The position numbers were made by a program, and so were the translations under genes. A model generated the notes under the pieces. It saw nothing but the letters and a program-made list of their open reading frames with translations. It made no database searches and was not told the origin of the DNA. From positions 138,964,457 to 139,028,456 of the forward strand of contig CM056994.1 of assembly GCA_029891345.1 (NCBI GenBank): a DNA stretch of 64,000 bases, in the 5' to 3' direction. Below are positions 11,940-25,000 of this stretch, in pieces (position 1 is the stretch's first letter; the number at the start of each line of letters is the position of its first letter). This stretch comes from Dryococelus australis. Its lineage: Eukaryota > Arthropoda > Insecta > Phasmatodea > Phasmatidae.

Positions 11940-12990
11940 ACTGGAGCGCTGTGGCCTTACTTTTAATAACTATACTGCGGCTTTTGGAAGGAAAGTTTTT
12001 CAGCCCATGAACAAAAAATTGAGGAGAAATGACGGATATTTTTTTAACAATGCCTTTTTTATGCAGTAATCACAAGAAAAGCTTAATCCAGTTCCTTTTT
12101 ACATCCCTGAGCATTATTTTTTTCGGAACCGTTTGAGATATCTCATTGAAACGAAGACTAAGTTGGTCCTTGGGATATTATCTATAGATTGTGTAAATTT
12201 AATGTCAATACGTTGCTCCATTTTTACGTGAAAGAAGGACAAACAAAGAATCACACTTTCCCATTTATTATTATAGTAAGGATATTGTTTACATAGTCTT
12301 ATTAATTAAATTTTATTTATTTTTTACACAAAACTTTATGAAAATATGTCTTTAATCTATTCAGGGTTTCGGAAAACATAATTGGACCTGTAAAAGTGCA
12401 GACCCGAAATGAAGTAAGTAAATCAGCTTACAAAATTAGAAGTAAATAAATAAAAACAGTCTTAAATTAAATATTGCTAAGGCAAATCTATGGTATAAAT
12501 AAGTTTGTGGTTAAGTTCGTTTAGTGTTATCTGAATGCAAGTTTGCCTTCTAATGATTATTAAAATTCCCTTTGGTGTTGAAAACGCTCATATCTATGCT
12601 GTTTTGCCATTCAAATAAATATTAATTATACTTTAGTTAAAGCATTTGACGAAATTAACTATTTAGTATCTAACGCCTCTTAAAAGACAATAGGTTAGAA
12701 GTAAGTAGACAAGGGTGATGACAATGCGTACTATCTGCCATGTGAAACTTTTTCACGTGTTAATCAATGTGACTGAAGGTCAACTAAGTTACATGATATT
12801 CACGCTTGTATTACAGCTTTATCTCTCATTTATCTAAAATCAGACGCAGTTTCATGATTAAAACTGTCGTCGTAGATATGTGAAGAAGGTTATAACGATA
12901 CGAAATACAATCAGGCAAATAAAGAAACCACTTGACGCTCTTGAACTCTAAAATTCGACCTGTACTTCTCCACTGGTCAGGAGAAATACC
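11940..12990. other. Proximal upstream region of the protease gene
   Basis: AT-rich, no repeat or ORF recognised. If the TATA box at 12992 is real, enhancer sites for this gene would be expected here, but I cannot name any. Confidence 0.4.
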
Positions 12991-12991
12991 T

Positions 12992-13034
12992 TATAAAGCC
13001 ATGTGAGAGTAATTTTCTTTATCATCATCACATC
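12992..13034 (+). promoter_or_regulatory. TATA box and very short predicted 5' UTR of the serine protease gene
   Basis: TATAAA at 12992-12997 lies 38 bp before the start codon's 5' UTR end and 43 bp before the A of the ATG at 13035. A start site about 30 bp downstream of the box would fall in the pyrimidine/ATCATC stretch at 13018-13028 and leave a leader of only about 10-15 nt. The ATG context (cacatcATGG) has G at +4. A TATA promoter with a short leader is common for highly expressed secreted digestive enzymes of insects, which is consistent with the gene's product. No transcript data are available, so the start site is inferred. Confidence 0.6.
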
Positions 13035-13082
13035 ATGGTGAAATTTCTGATAGCTGTCACCCTCTTTGCGACAACAGTTCAG
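13035..13082 (+). CDS. Serine protease exon 1 (signal peptide)
   Basis: Sixteen codons reading [16 protein letters not shown], a basic residue followed by a hydrophobic core, then the donor CAG|GTAAGG in phase 0. The likely signal peptidase site is after the first residue of exon 2 (VQA|K). The exon is too short for ORF-based gene finding. It was accepted because of the TATA box, the signal-peptide character, and the phase match to exon 2. Confidence 0.85.
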
Positions 13083-16000
13083 GTAAGGATTTTACTACAT
13101 AAATTAGTGAATATCAGGTACGGCATATTTATTGCAGAATTCTATTCTATTTAGGTTTACAAAACTTCTTATCAATCAAAAATATTTTGTATGTATGATA
13201 CGTTAGTAAGTTCTACAGAGGAAAAAATTTGATGGCTATAGTAAAAATTCCTATTACAGGCCAACTAAAAAGTATTTCACCTCCAATATATTAAAAATAT
13301 ACATTCCTTCGGGCTATTAAGCATTTCACCTCCAGTCCATATTACCCCTACTGCAACAAAGTTAAAATATTAAATAAAATCTTAAGGCCACTTTGAAAAT
13401 TTTTTATAATCAGGATCATACCTTGTGTGACCAGGATTTGGATTTCATAAATGTGGGATTCAATCGTGTCTTACATGATTCCATGGAAGTTTCACCCTCA
13501 CTCCCGTTCCTTGGTAGCCTTTTAAGTCATCTGTAGTTAAATATCTGGAATATTTATCCCTTTTCTTTCCCCCTTGGTGTTGCTGACTGGTATTGTTTGC
13601 TTGAGGAGTTCCACCATGTGCTCGATGCTGTAAAGCTGCAGGTCACGGCGAAGATGGGCCACGGTTGATTACCAGTAAACTTTAAATTAGGGGACGTGGT
13701 CCTTTGCAAATATTATGTTCTGGCAGATATGGGAAGTGATTTTACAGGGAAGCTCTAATGGCACTGAGAGGTTTTCCACTTGGCTACCCACCGTACCTGG
13801 GGAAAACTTCAACCTTTGATTGTCAAAACTTCAAGATGAAGCTGACTACTCTGCATATTTTTTAATTGCCGCTACTGTTATTTGTTAACGTTTAAGTATA
13901 TGAGGAACTCTCTTCTAACATCGAACTGAACTACTACTCTTCATTCTTTTCTACATGCCTGGGTAGTCTTCTTCTTCACTGTTTATATCTCAAAAGTTTC
14001 GATACTCAGATATTGGTCACCAGAGCTCAGGTTTAAGTAAGAGCCCTGTTAATCGATGGCGCTTTCATATTCCTCAGTAGCAAGAAGATGGCAAATCTTA
14101 TGAAGGCATCCAACAGAATCAAAATATAGATATTACCCGACTTAGAACAAATTAAAGGACCAAAATATCTTAGTGGACCGTGCTCCAGGGTTACTAGGAG
14201 GGTTACTAAGTATTGGCCAGGCAAAATGAACCATGGTTCTCAATGAAACAGAAACAACAAATTTACATGCACGACCACTCTTGCTAGAGAAGTAAAAGAT
14301 TCCATTGTCCGACACATACGGAACTGGAACACCATTGTTCAGGTTACTATGTACCTGAATACAGGATAGCGTCATCGCCCTGAGCCTGATGTAACTTGAC
14401 AATAAGTTCAGGGAAACCCTGAATGATGATAAGGGATGTCTCAGGTGCCACCAACATGCCTGTTTCAAAATCTGCCACGTCGTACATTACCGACCAGGCA
14501 TCGGCCACCTGATTTTCGGAGCCTCTAACACGATGCACCTTAAGTCGAAAATGAGGGAGGCGAAGGACCAAGCGACCCAATTTTCCCATCAGTTGGGGAT
14601 GGTTGAGAAACCAAATTCATAGCTTCCTTTCAATCTCAGTTAAACTGCGACTGGCAAAAGCTACATACGCCAAACCAAACTGAGTTTGCTGGCTTAAGAG
14701 AGTCCCCATAGCGAGATAAGGGGCATCCACTTCGACTATAAATATTCACATAAAGTCCGGAAGGAGAATCACCGGCAGAGAAACGAACTTTCCTTTAAGC
14801 AAAGGAATGGCCGATTCCCATTCCTGACCAAACAGAAAATCTACTCCCTTATTTATAAATAATCAAGTTATTCTAAAAAATAGTCAATAAACCTGGAGTA
14901 TTAAGCTAAAATATCAAAAAATTTGTGTACTCCCTCCAGAGTTTTTGGATGAGGGAAATATAATATGGAGGCCACACATTCGGGGTCGATCGTCAAGCGA
15001 CCCTCACAGAGCAAATATCCCATAAACTTCACCTCATTGGAATCTAAGGTGACTTTATCTGGATTCACAGTCAGGCCTATTTCTTGCGTTTTAAGTAAAA
15101 CATGACGGTGATGAGATAAGTGTGACTGAAGGTCATCAGTATAAACAATAATGTTATAAATATAATAAAAATAAATATAAACTTACATTGGGACAAGACA
15201 AAATCTAACACTCGTGACAAGGCTTGCCTACCAAAATTGGAGCCCATATGAATACGAGTAAACTCTTATTGACTCCAAAGTGTACGGAAGACCATGTATT
15301 TTCTACACGAGGGATCATGTAAACATTGATGGAAACTGTTATTTAGATATAAAAATGGAAAACACCTGGGTTTTATCTGGGTGCTGAAGGGCATAATCAG
15401 TCGTGGGTAAGGGAAAGGTATTATAATGAATTTTTTTTACCGCGTAATGGTTAAACACCAATCGGTATTTGTTACTATCCTCCTTGCACACCAAGATTCC
15501 CGGCGAACAATAGTGCGTGGTAGAAGGTACAATCACCTGCTTCCAGCAGTGCATGCATAATTTCTCGAAATGCTTGGTGCTTGTTAGGGGAGCATTTAAA
15601 GTGACGATCAAACACCTGGATGTCGTCGGTCAACGAAATTTTGTAAGAGAGAACCTCACACTTTCCTATATAAGGAGATATGGTATCACTAAATTCTTCC
15701 CTAAGTTGATTCAGATTCACTTAATAATCATGGGCAGAACTAATGCCATCCCCCGATTGAGAAAAAAACCTCCGGAACAGAATCAAACTGCAATCCTATT
15801 CTGATATTCGGAGCAAAACCAAAGTAAAAATAATATTCGTCGAGGGTAACTGATACCCTAGTTGTACCTAAAAATTCTAGTTTTGAGAAAAAAACCAAAA
15901 TGGAAATGTCGAAGAAAACTTACTGAACTTAAAGTGTTGGTTTACCACTGTGGCACTCTTAACAATATCGTCATCAGCAATACACAGACATTTCTCTGAA

Positions 16001-19000
16001 ATACTACTGACACGCCCCATGGAAATTATCTCAGAATCCAGCAGTTAGTTTCAAATTTGGGCAGGGTAGAGTCGGGCGCAAGGCCATTGGTTTAACGGCA
16101 GGGAGTCATATTTTTTCCCGAATACGGCAAAGCTAAAGGAAGGGTATTGAATCTCACAGTTTATGTATGTACTTGAGTAAGTTTGTTACTTTGTACGGCC
16201 TAAACTACAGAAACGATTTCAACAAAACATTGTAAGATAGACTAAATGGGTTGGTTTCGAAAACTGCTTTTAAGCATTTGTCTGCTGCACGCCAATGGCC
16301 CCGTTCGCACCATTTAGACTGATGTTGATATCCACCCGTGTGGAGACATCATCTGACTGATTTATTAGTGTCATCTTCACTCGCTATGTCCATCGGGCCT
16401 GGTATAGCGAAGGTAGAGGTGTTCACACCGTCGTTCACTGAGTGTGCCGTGTAAACTATGCGACGCTCCCGAAACTGTCTCGTACACTCGGCGCTGGACA
16501 TTGGGATTCCTATGAATAACACAGAGCCTTCTCTTTCCAACGATATTTATGATCTATATTTAGGCTGGCTCCTGCATAGGCTGAGGCCAACATATTGAGT
16601 TTGTATAGTTTTTTGCTCACTTACTAAATGTTTTTATATAAATAGTGCCCAAATTAACCTTTTTATTACTTTAGTTGCTAAATGTCGAAATAATCTAAAC
16701 ACAATCACCCAAATCACTGCCCTGCCATGTCTAGGTCGGGAGTTACACTTAATGGAAATAAATAAGAATACCAATTTTGACCAGTTAAAGCTGCGCGCCC
16801 CCTGCCACCCCCACTCATAAGCGATGCAAACTCTTATGCCGTATTAGCGAACTGATCATATATAGTAAAAAACGACACTGCACCTGCATCTCTAAGGGTA
16901 ATAATTAAGGTGTTATTAACGTGAGACAATATAGATGTTTCCTCTACTGTCCTAATTTATATCCTAGTACTCGTAAAATTTGGTCCGATTTTAAAGAATT
17001 TTCACATCAAAAGGAATCACTCATTACACAATGGGTAGCCCCGGTGTCAAGCAAAGGGGACAAATTTTGCTACCCGCAGGTGATCAACACTGTACACTTC
17101 CTGACAGTACATAGGACTTCAATTTTCGCATGACTGGAAGGCCCACGCCTATTTCCAGTCACATTTAATTTCGCATCTTTTGGCAGCAATTTTGCAGGTG
17201 CCCGAGTTCGCTGCAATGATAAAATTTTCTCTTTAGGATCGAACGCCTGCTGAGCTGACAATTTCAGGCTGAATGATCTACAGCAGTGCAAGTACTGCAA
17301 TGTAGCGAAGAATGGCGTTGCTCGACATTATGTATATAGCACAAGCCCCCGGACAAAGTAGAATTACCATTCCAGTCGTTCGCACGGGAGAGGGGAAACA
17401 AACACGATGTTCGCTGGAAGCCACGAGGTGAACTTGAATCTCAACTGCCAGTTGGTGCAACGCGCGAAAATTACATTGTGTGAAAACAAGCATGCATTGT
17501 GCACATACATGGGGAGGCCAAATCATCAAAGATTACATTGACTAATTCAGAGTCTCTCATTTGGAGACATAAAGTGTTGTGATATGCGCAAATAAAATTT
17601 ATAATCTCACACATTGGCTCACCCTGCCTTAGAAATCCAAAAGTATTGTCATGTTTGCACCGGCTCTTTATGTACAGAGGGAACAAAGTCTCGATTACTC
17701 GCATTTTAAAACCAACAAAGCCTTTTAAGGACATATTCTCCTCACGGATCAACTGTAATACAAATCCTTCAGACTTGATGGCAATAGCTTCTAACAAACT
17801 GTCGTCTGAATTGAGACACAAACTGGCTAATTTGTTTACGGCAATTAAAAATCGCAAAATATCAACAGGTTCTAGGGAAGTCAGTGGTGAAATACATTGA
17901 AATGAAAGCATAAATAGCTTATCGATTTTAGGAGGCCCTGGGTGACATTCACCAGGTTTGCTCACTCAGATGGTGGTGCCAAAAGACCCTGACCATGCCA
18001 GCAACCAACAGTGGCCTGGCACAGTTCCACCAACATCAAGGCTTCATTCACATCACATTTGAGGTCGCATTGAAAATTGATCACCTCGTCCCTCTTCAAA
18101 GTGTAGATGAATCACACCTCGGCCATTACATGTAACAATAAAATACAGATATGAGAAACAACATAAGCGAGTTACGCAGAATTATTTGTGTCACAGCACA
18201 AATAAAACAAATACAATGTCAGATTCAAACGACATATTTTCTGTATATTTTACAAACTACGCCATACGTTTTTTTAAAATTAAACATGTGCAAAATTAAA
18301 ACAAGTAGAAACTCTGCAGCTATATATAATACTCTTACACATTGCTCATTGTATAGCAAATGTTTAGATAACATTAAAAAATATTTTAACAGTATCACTG
18401 TTGACTAGAAAAATTACAAATTCAATCAAAGCTTTGCATTACTTGCTACTGGCAAAATTATGAAATTTGAAAAAAGAGCAGCATAATATTTAAATGTTAC
18501 AAAATATAGAATTTAATAATTGATCACTAGAAAAACCAGAGTATTTAGTGAAGCATTTGACTGAAGGATGAGAGCTTCAGCAAAACTTCCTTAGAGTAAA
18601 ATATGATTTAAAAAACTGGAGCAAAATTTACTTTAAAACATGTAAATCGATATATATATATATATATATATAGTCCGTGGTCTCTAACCAGAGTTCCATC
18701 GAATATAATAATAGACAAAAACAATTATTAAAAATTTGGAAAATGAACTAAGCCCAATTCACGCGTCGTGACACTCTACTGGGATCAATTAAACTGTAGG
18801 TAAATGTATTGGAGGCCAAAAAAAGATACCATACAACATGTTAAAAATCACTGAAACTCTATATTAAAGCTAGTATTTAGTTGGGGTGAAAATAAAATCC
18901 ATGCAGTTATCCAAATCACACTTTATAAAATACCCTCACTTATTGCAAGTACAAGACAAACTCGAACTAAGGCACACAATTATTTGAAAAAACAAACTAA

Positions 19001-22000
19001 ATTGACACATACTTAAAAGCTGCGACCACAACTCACTGTTTTACAAGCTCCAACATATCTACCACTCATGCAATTGAAAACGGCGTCTCAAGGCATCCTC
19101 GTCCAAGAATGGGTAAACTGACAGTTTATCTTATGTTGAAATATTAAATTTTTCTTAGCATATGTTGACCTAACAATCTTCTTCCCAGACATAGGGTTTT
19201 AGAATGGAGGTGTAGAAAAAATTCGCTGCACACGACGTGCAACCACTTAAATAAACTTGCCCCTTAAGAATGAGGGATACTCAATGGAGGGAATAAAGGG
19301 AAAAACTAAGGAGAGGAGCCGAGTCTGCCAAACAACAGGGTGCCAAACAGAGGAACAAAATAAAGACGACATGCACTGCGGCGCCACCTTTGTAGTGTAT
19401 AGTAATGTCTCTGGCTTGCAACGTGTGCTTTAAATGTAACTACTTATATATAAGCAATTATGGGTTGCAAGGTAATACTAAGATGGGCTAATCATAAGAC
19501 AATTTTTCTAGCAAGAGTTGTTTTCTAAAATGTGTGTGTATGTAAGCGAGTATGCAATACGTTTACCGTGAAAGGCACTGTAAGTGCAGGCGAAGGCCGT
19601 GGACAGCTGGGCCGGCCTGCAGTTCGTGCACCCCTACGTGGAGCCCGAGCCACGCTACACGGCCCAGGAGTGGCAGCATGTTTACGCTGCCGCTGAGGAC
19701 TTTCAGCCGGAGAACAGCACTGGGCTCGTCCTCGGCACCTCTCCACAGGATGGTGAGACGACCTGCATGGTTGAGCTGTGCCGCATTCTACTCGTACTAT
19801 GTGTTTTAATAGAGCTGTGCTGTAGACTATAGATTAGGTAGACCAATAATTCGTTTTCTGCGCATGTACCCAAAATTAACCTACTCTTAAGGAACACAAG
19901 TTTCGAAAGTCACATGGTCAACAATGATGCAACATGATCATATTAATAAAATAACTATACAATTTTATTTTAAGCAAGTTGCATTAAAATTTTTTAGATT
20001 AGGTATTAAAAAATCTTTAAGCGCTTGTTTACTAAATAATATTCTAACCTTAAATCATATCCACACAGTTTTTGGTAGGCATATTGGCAGAAAAGCAGTC
20101 TAATATTAGGACATGGAGACTGGCTGTGCGCAGCCAGAGAGAGCGGTCTTGCTTATTTTTAGTCTGTGATATGTGAGCACTTTATTTCTACCTACAAAAA
20201 AGTTATAAAAAACGTTCAAACCTAAAGTTCTGCGGAGCACATTTATATTCACTTATGTTGATATAATTACTTGTTATGTTCCGTTCCTTTCTAGTACTCG
20301 TATATTTTCTCCGCCTAAATTAAAATTACAGTTTTACTATGTCTGCAAAAAATAGTATATTTAGTCATAATGTTTGTTGAATTGTCAAACAGGGGTAAAA
20401 AAACTTATAGGAACAGTTAATTTAGTTATTGATTATGCAAACACTTCAATTTCATATTATTTATAATCATCAAAAATTTTGATAATTTTTAGTGTAATTA
20501 TGTATTTATTTATATTTGGTATACTACAGTGTCCATTAATATATATAAAATTCAATATTTGCAACTCTTTAAATGTCTTCGGTTTCATGATTTTTTAATA
20601 AAATCAGTCTCTAATTGTCCTCTTCTATTTATTATAAGATTTTGTCCCTGATACACGTCGCTATGAATTCAAACAATGATTATACGAAACCAATTTGAAC
20701 ATTTTTTTAGTATTTATTCCAATTTGTAATAATTAATATATATTACGATAACACAAAATATCGTGTTTTATTCCAATTGTGTGTGTTTGTAACAATATTT
20801 GGTTAACCTGTGTGAGATTGATCCAATAATGAACAAGTTTAGAATGTTTTATTTAGTTTTACAACTTACCATGTGTGGCTGTATCAATGTTGGCCACTTA
20901 ATAAAAAGTCATAATAATGTAAAGTTACATTAAGGTTTCCATTCAATGTGCTGATTAAATACACACAAGTTACCAGTACATTTTTCGGGAAGCTTTTAAT
21001 ATTAGAATATATATACCATGTTGCTCGAACTGCATTCTATCAGCAAATAAAACAACCGTTAGAATGGAAATGCTACCAATGCTTTCTTTCATCTTGTAAT
21101 TTAAAGTGTTCGTAGAAATAATTAAGTTTTAGCACTGCTTGGAAATGTTTTATCTGCTTCAACATACACTTTAGTACTTCAAGTATTTCTCACTGTCTGT
21201 TTGTATGGTAATGCAGGTTTATTAAAACTGCTTCACTAATGAGCGGCCCAAACTATAACGATAACATGGTACAAAAAAAAAGTAGTGTACAGAACCAGTT
21301 TATGAAATGACTAGATTCATCTATTTCATGTTTTTGCTTACTTTTATCAAATCCGATCGCCATTTGAAGGAAATATTTTAAGTGCAATACCGAATGTTCG
21401 TGTTTTTTCCCCAATTTGTATGCACTTGTACCTAAATTTTAAAATTAAAATAATCTTCATTTATAGGTTTAAAAATGTGTGACGAAAGGTATTTTTATTA
21501 TGAATTAAATACACAACAGCTCTATTTATCCACCATCTATATTCTCTAGAAAAACTACCATATACCAACATAATGCACGAAAATACAAATCATAGCCATC
21601 AAAGAGAAATTATGCCACTAACATAGAACTTTCTGAAATACTCGCACATAATTTGCAAATAATGTTTCAAGGGGAATAGAGATTTTATATACTATTGTGT
21701 GTCCTTTACATTCCTCCCACGTAATTTTGAAATGAACATAAAATTGACTTCACCTGTTTATAAAAAAACGCAATTACAGATTCAACCAACAGGGAACTTT
21801 AATCAGCCTTCCACATTTTGTCTGACGAAGTTCATCGCTTGTAATGGCTGCTAGACAATTGGAACAATCAGAAACCTGAGCTGCCCCACCTTTGTAATCT
21901 TCCGTTTCATCAGCTGCAGGTTCAGCAGGCCCCATGTCTACTTACAGTGGAAACATGCACTGCAGAGGGCGAATCATCGTTATAGAAGTTTTCAACAGAA

Positions 22001-25000
22001 GAGCTCAGGTTTATCCATCATGTCCATGAACGATGTCTTCTACACGACCAAAAGGCTAATCCTTTTGTTGTAATCGGATACAATCAGCACTAGTTCTCCG
22101 ACTGCTGGTTTACGAGTCTGCTTGCGGTGGGTCTATTTTAGGCTTCCCAAGTATTCCGAGCAGAATTTAGCTCTTAATCTTTCAATCAACTTTTGTCGAT
22201 AGCGCAGAGAGCACTGTAAGCTTCTCGCCTCAATTTCACCAACATCTAACTTACCACTGTGTTTGAGGCCCCAGAGAAAGGCAGCTGTGGTCAAAGCTAC
22301 AAGATCATGATTGATCTTTGAAGTAACTGTGATGGGTCTAGAATTCACAGGAGTATCACATTCGCAGAGAATGGTATTCATATCATTGTATGTCCATGAA
22401 GCTCTCCCCAGGATCCGTCGAAGTCACTTAACATTCTGGACAATCATCTCGTAGAATACAACCCCACCATGAGGCAGTTAGTCGGTTAAATCTCTAACAG
22501 ATCCTCTCAATAGAGCAGTACAACTGGATTTCATCCCATTTGAGAGCTTCAAGAAAATTATCTGCTCTTTGGAAACAAGTGATATTGAAGCCATAAATCA
22601 CACTAGGTCTTCATGTACAAGAAATAAACCTCTGTATGGCCAACAGAAAGGAGTCAGTTCTCAGGGAGGTGACATCTCCAAATGCACAGCCCTATATACT
22701 TCACAAGTAAACCAGAAAATCCAGACCTTTTGCCACCTCTCATTATCAGGAGGCCAACATTTTATAAACCACAAACTTCAAAGTCTGATGCATCATTCAC
22801 TATGGATAGCGAGTGTGGTGCTGACACAACATCAAAACTCTTACCTGCATAACAAAAACAGACAGCGCAAATTCTCACCATGCTACAAGTCATTTGTCAA
22901 CCTTTCATGATCATAAACTTCTCTCGCAACATGATCCACAGGGTGAGAGCACCAACATGCTTTGCCTTGCAGTGGTAATGTGGGACTAAACTCATAACAA
23001 TTGTATGTTCATGAGGAAGTACAAATGTGGTGGCAAAAGAATACTCGTCATACCTCTCAGTCAGCTGGGTTTTGAAAAAATAATGAGCCCTGCTTCATCT
23101 CTAAAAGGACGCAGCATACAAATTCGAAAATCGTCCGAAGAACGGAAAGCTTCTTCTTTCACAAGACTTTAAACTGTGCCCTCAGCATACTTCAGTTCAT
23201 CCACTGTTAATGGTCCAAACCGCTTCTCAGTATTATGCAATGTTACGTGCTTAAAACACAACATCCAGACAATCAGCCTTACAATCTGTTCATATTTGTT
23301 GAAATACTGGTTCAATCAATCTTTGGGCAAGGTAAGAAAAACTGAAGACTTTTTCAGATTCTCCTTACATACTTCCTCTTCCACACATGAATAGAATGAG
23401 TATGGCCAAAAATTCTAACTTCCATTCAGCCAAGTTGGTCCCTCCACCCAATGTGACTTCTCAAAATGTTCAATAGTACATCTTCTTGAGGGCAGATCAG
23501 CAGGATTTAGGGGTCCGGGGATAAGCCACATTAAATTTCTTCAGTCAAATCGCTTGTATTCTTAATACAATATCTGACGAAGACCACCCACTCTTCTTCA
23601 TGCTGGATCCAATCAAGTACAGTGCTCGAGTCACTCTGCAAATATCGGCTCTGTAGCCCAGCCAATATTCTCTTGGACTGATTGGAGCAGACAAACTCCA
23701 ATTGTTGTCCCCATTATGCGGTTTAGTCACAGGTTTCGATGTTGTAACCCGGGACTTCGATTGCACCAGGTTGACTATGACTTCTCCCTCTTCTGTCTCA
23801 CTGGGCAAAAACACACAAGCAGCAGATGTGACATATCCTGTAGTTATAGTTTTCATAGTGAAAGTTGTGGTGAGATTGGTGCTACAACATGTGGCAAGAG
23901 GCTTCTTCTCAGTTCCCATCAGTGTCCATGCGATCAAGGTCTCGACAACCACAACTCCATTTGATAGGGCAACCTTATTATCGGACCAAAACTTTCCAGT
24001 CATATCAGCATCTATTAGTATCACAATGGGCCCAGCCAAGTCTTCAATTGAGGTGATACCCAATTTTTTGAGATCTTTATGTACTACTGCACTCGGGATT
24101 GCTAGGGGGTGTCTGGAACTATTGAAGTTTGATCCAACACTGAGAATTTATAAGCAAGATTACTATTCAGCACTCGCAGACATGTCTTGTAACATGAGTG
24201 ATTCAAAAATCCCATACTATAATATTCGAACAGGGAATGAAATAGATGTTCTTCCCCAATCTGAACATAGTTCATTTCTCCTGCCAAACTACCCAAAATG
24301 TAGGACCTTTATGATCCACTATCAATCAATACCCTGAATTTCCTATGAATGTCTCCATTGTGTTAAAAAGCAACAAATGTTCACAAATACACATTGTTAG
24401 ATAGAGTCACTGGCTGCAAGACTATTATTTACAGTAAGGAGATATGATTCCCAGTACAAAAGCGTCATTGTTCAGCAGGGTTAACGTTAGCATGATCAGA
24501 GGTGGTAATAAAGTGGTCAGTCATATTAGGAAATATTCTCCTCCTCTGGCTAGGGCTGAAACGAGGGATATTGGGGGAAGCATTAGCTAGTGAAACATGT
24601 TCCTTAGCCTGAACTTCCCTTCTTACAAAAACTATCAGGATGTCCAGTTATTCTTTCAAAGGGACGTCATAATCACTGTTCTCTCTCTCCCAATGCCGCA
24701 GAGTCTCCAAAGACAAACATGACTCCACCAAAGGAAAGATAATAGCTGCATATTTGTCAGACATTATGTCTTATGTCTCCAAGGCATGTAATTGGGATTC
24801 CTATAAATCATAAAGCATTGACAGTGTCGTTACATAATAATTAGTTACCAGTTAAAGTAATTCTCTAATATGAAACTAAATAAGAAGATACTTGCGGCCA
24901 AATCTCTCTTACAGAGAAAAGATTGCTTTAACTTAGTTCTCCCTAGAAGAGGGAAAAACACTCAACAATATGGTACCCAGCAAAAGATGCTGAATTTTCT

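Larger units (their letters stand above)
14033..18126 (-). mobile_element. Decayed gypsy-type (Metaviridae) retroelement in intron 1
   Basis: Gag, aspartic protease, reverse transcriptase, RNase H and integrase traces follow each other in the expected order on the minus strand over 4.1 kb, so they most likely belong to one element inserted antisense in the host gene. All parts carry stops or frameshifts. No LTR pair was found by eye on either side. Confidence 0.75.

Noticed and set aside
19525..19809. ORFs in other frames over exon 2
   Set aside because: They owe their openness to the GC-rich exon; only the frame beginning at 19590 has matching splice phases.
23702..24337. 211-codon + strand ORF
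   Set aside because: It is antisense to the BEL/Pao protease region, whose minus-strand frame has recognisable motifs. The + translation has none.
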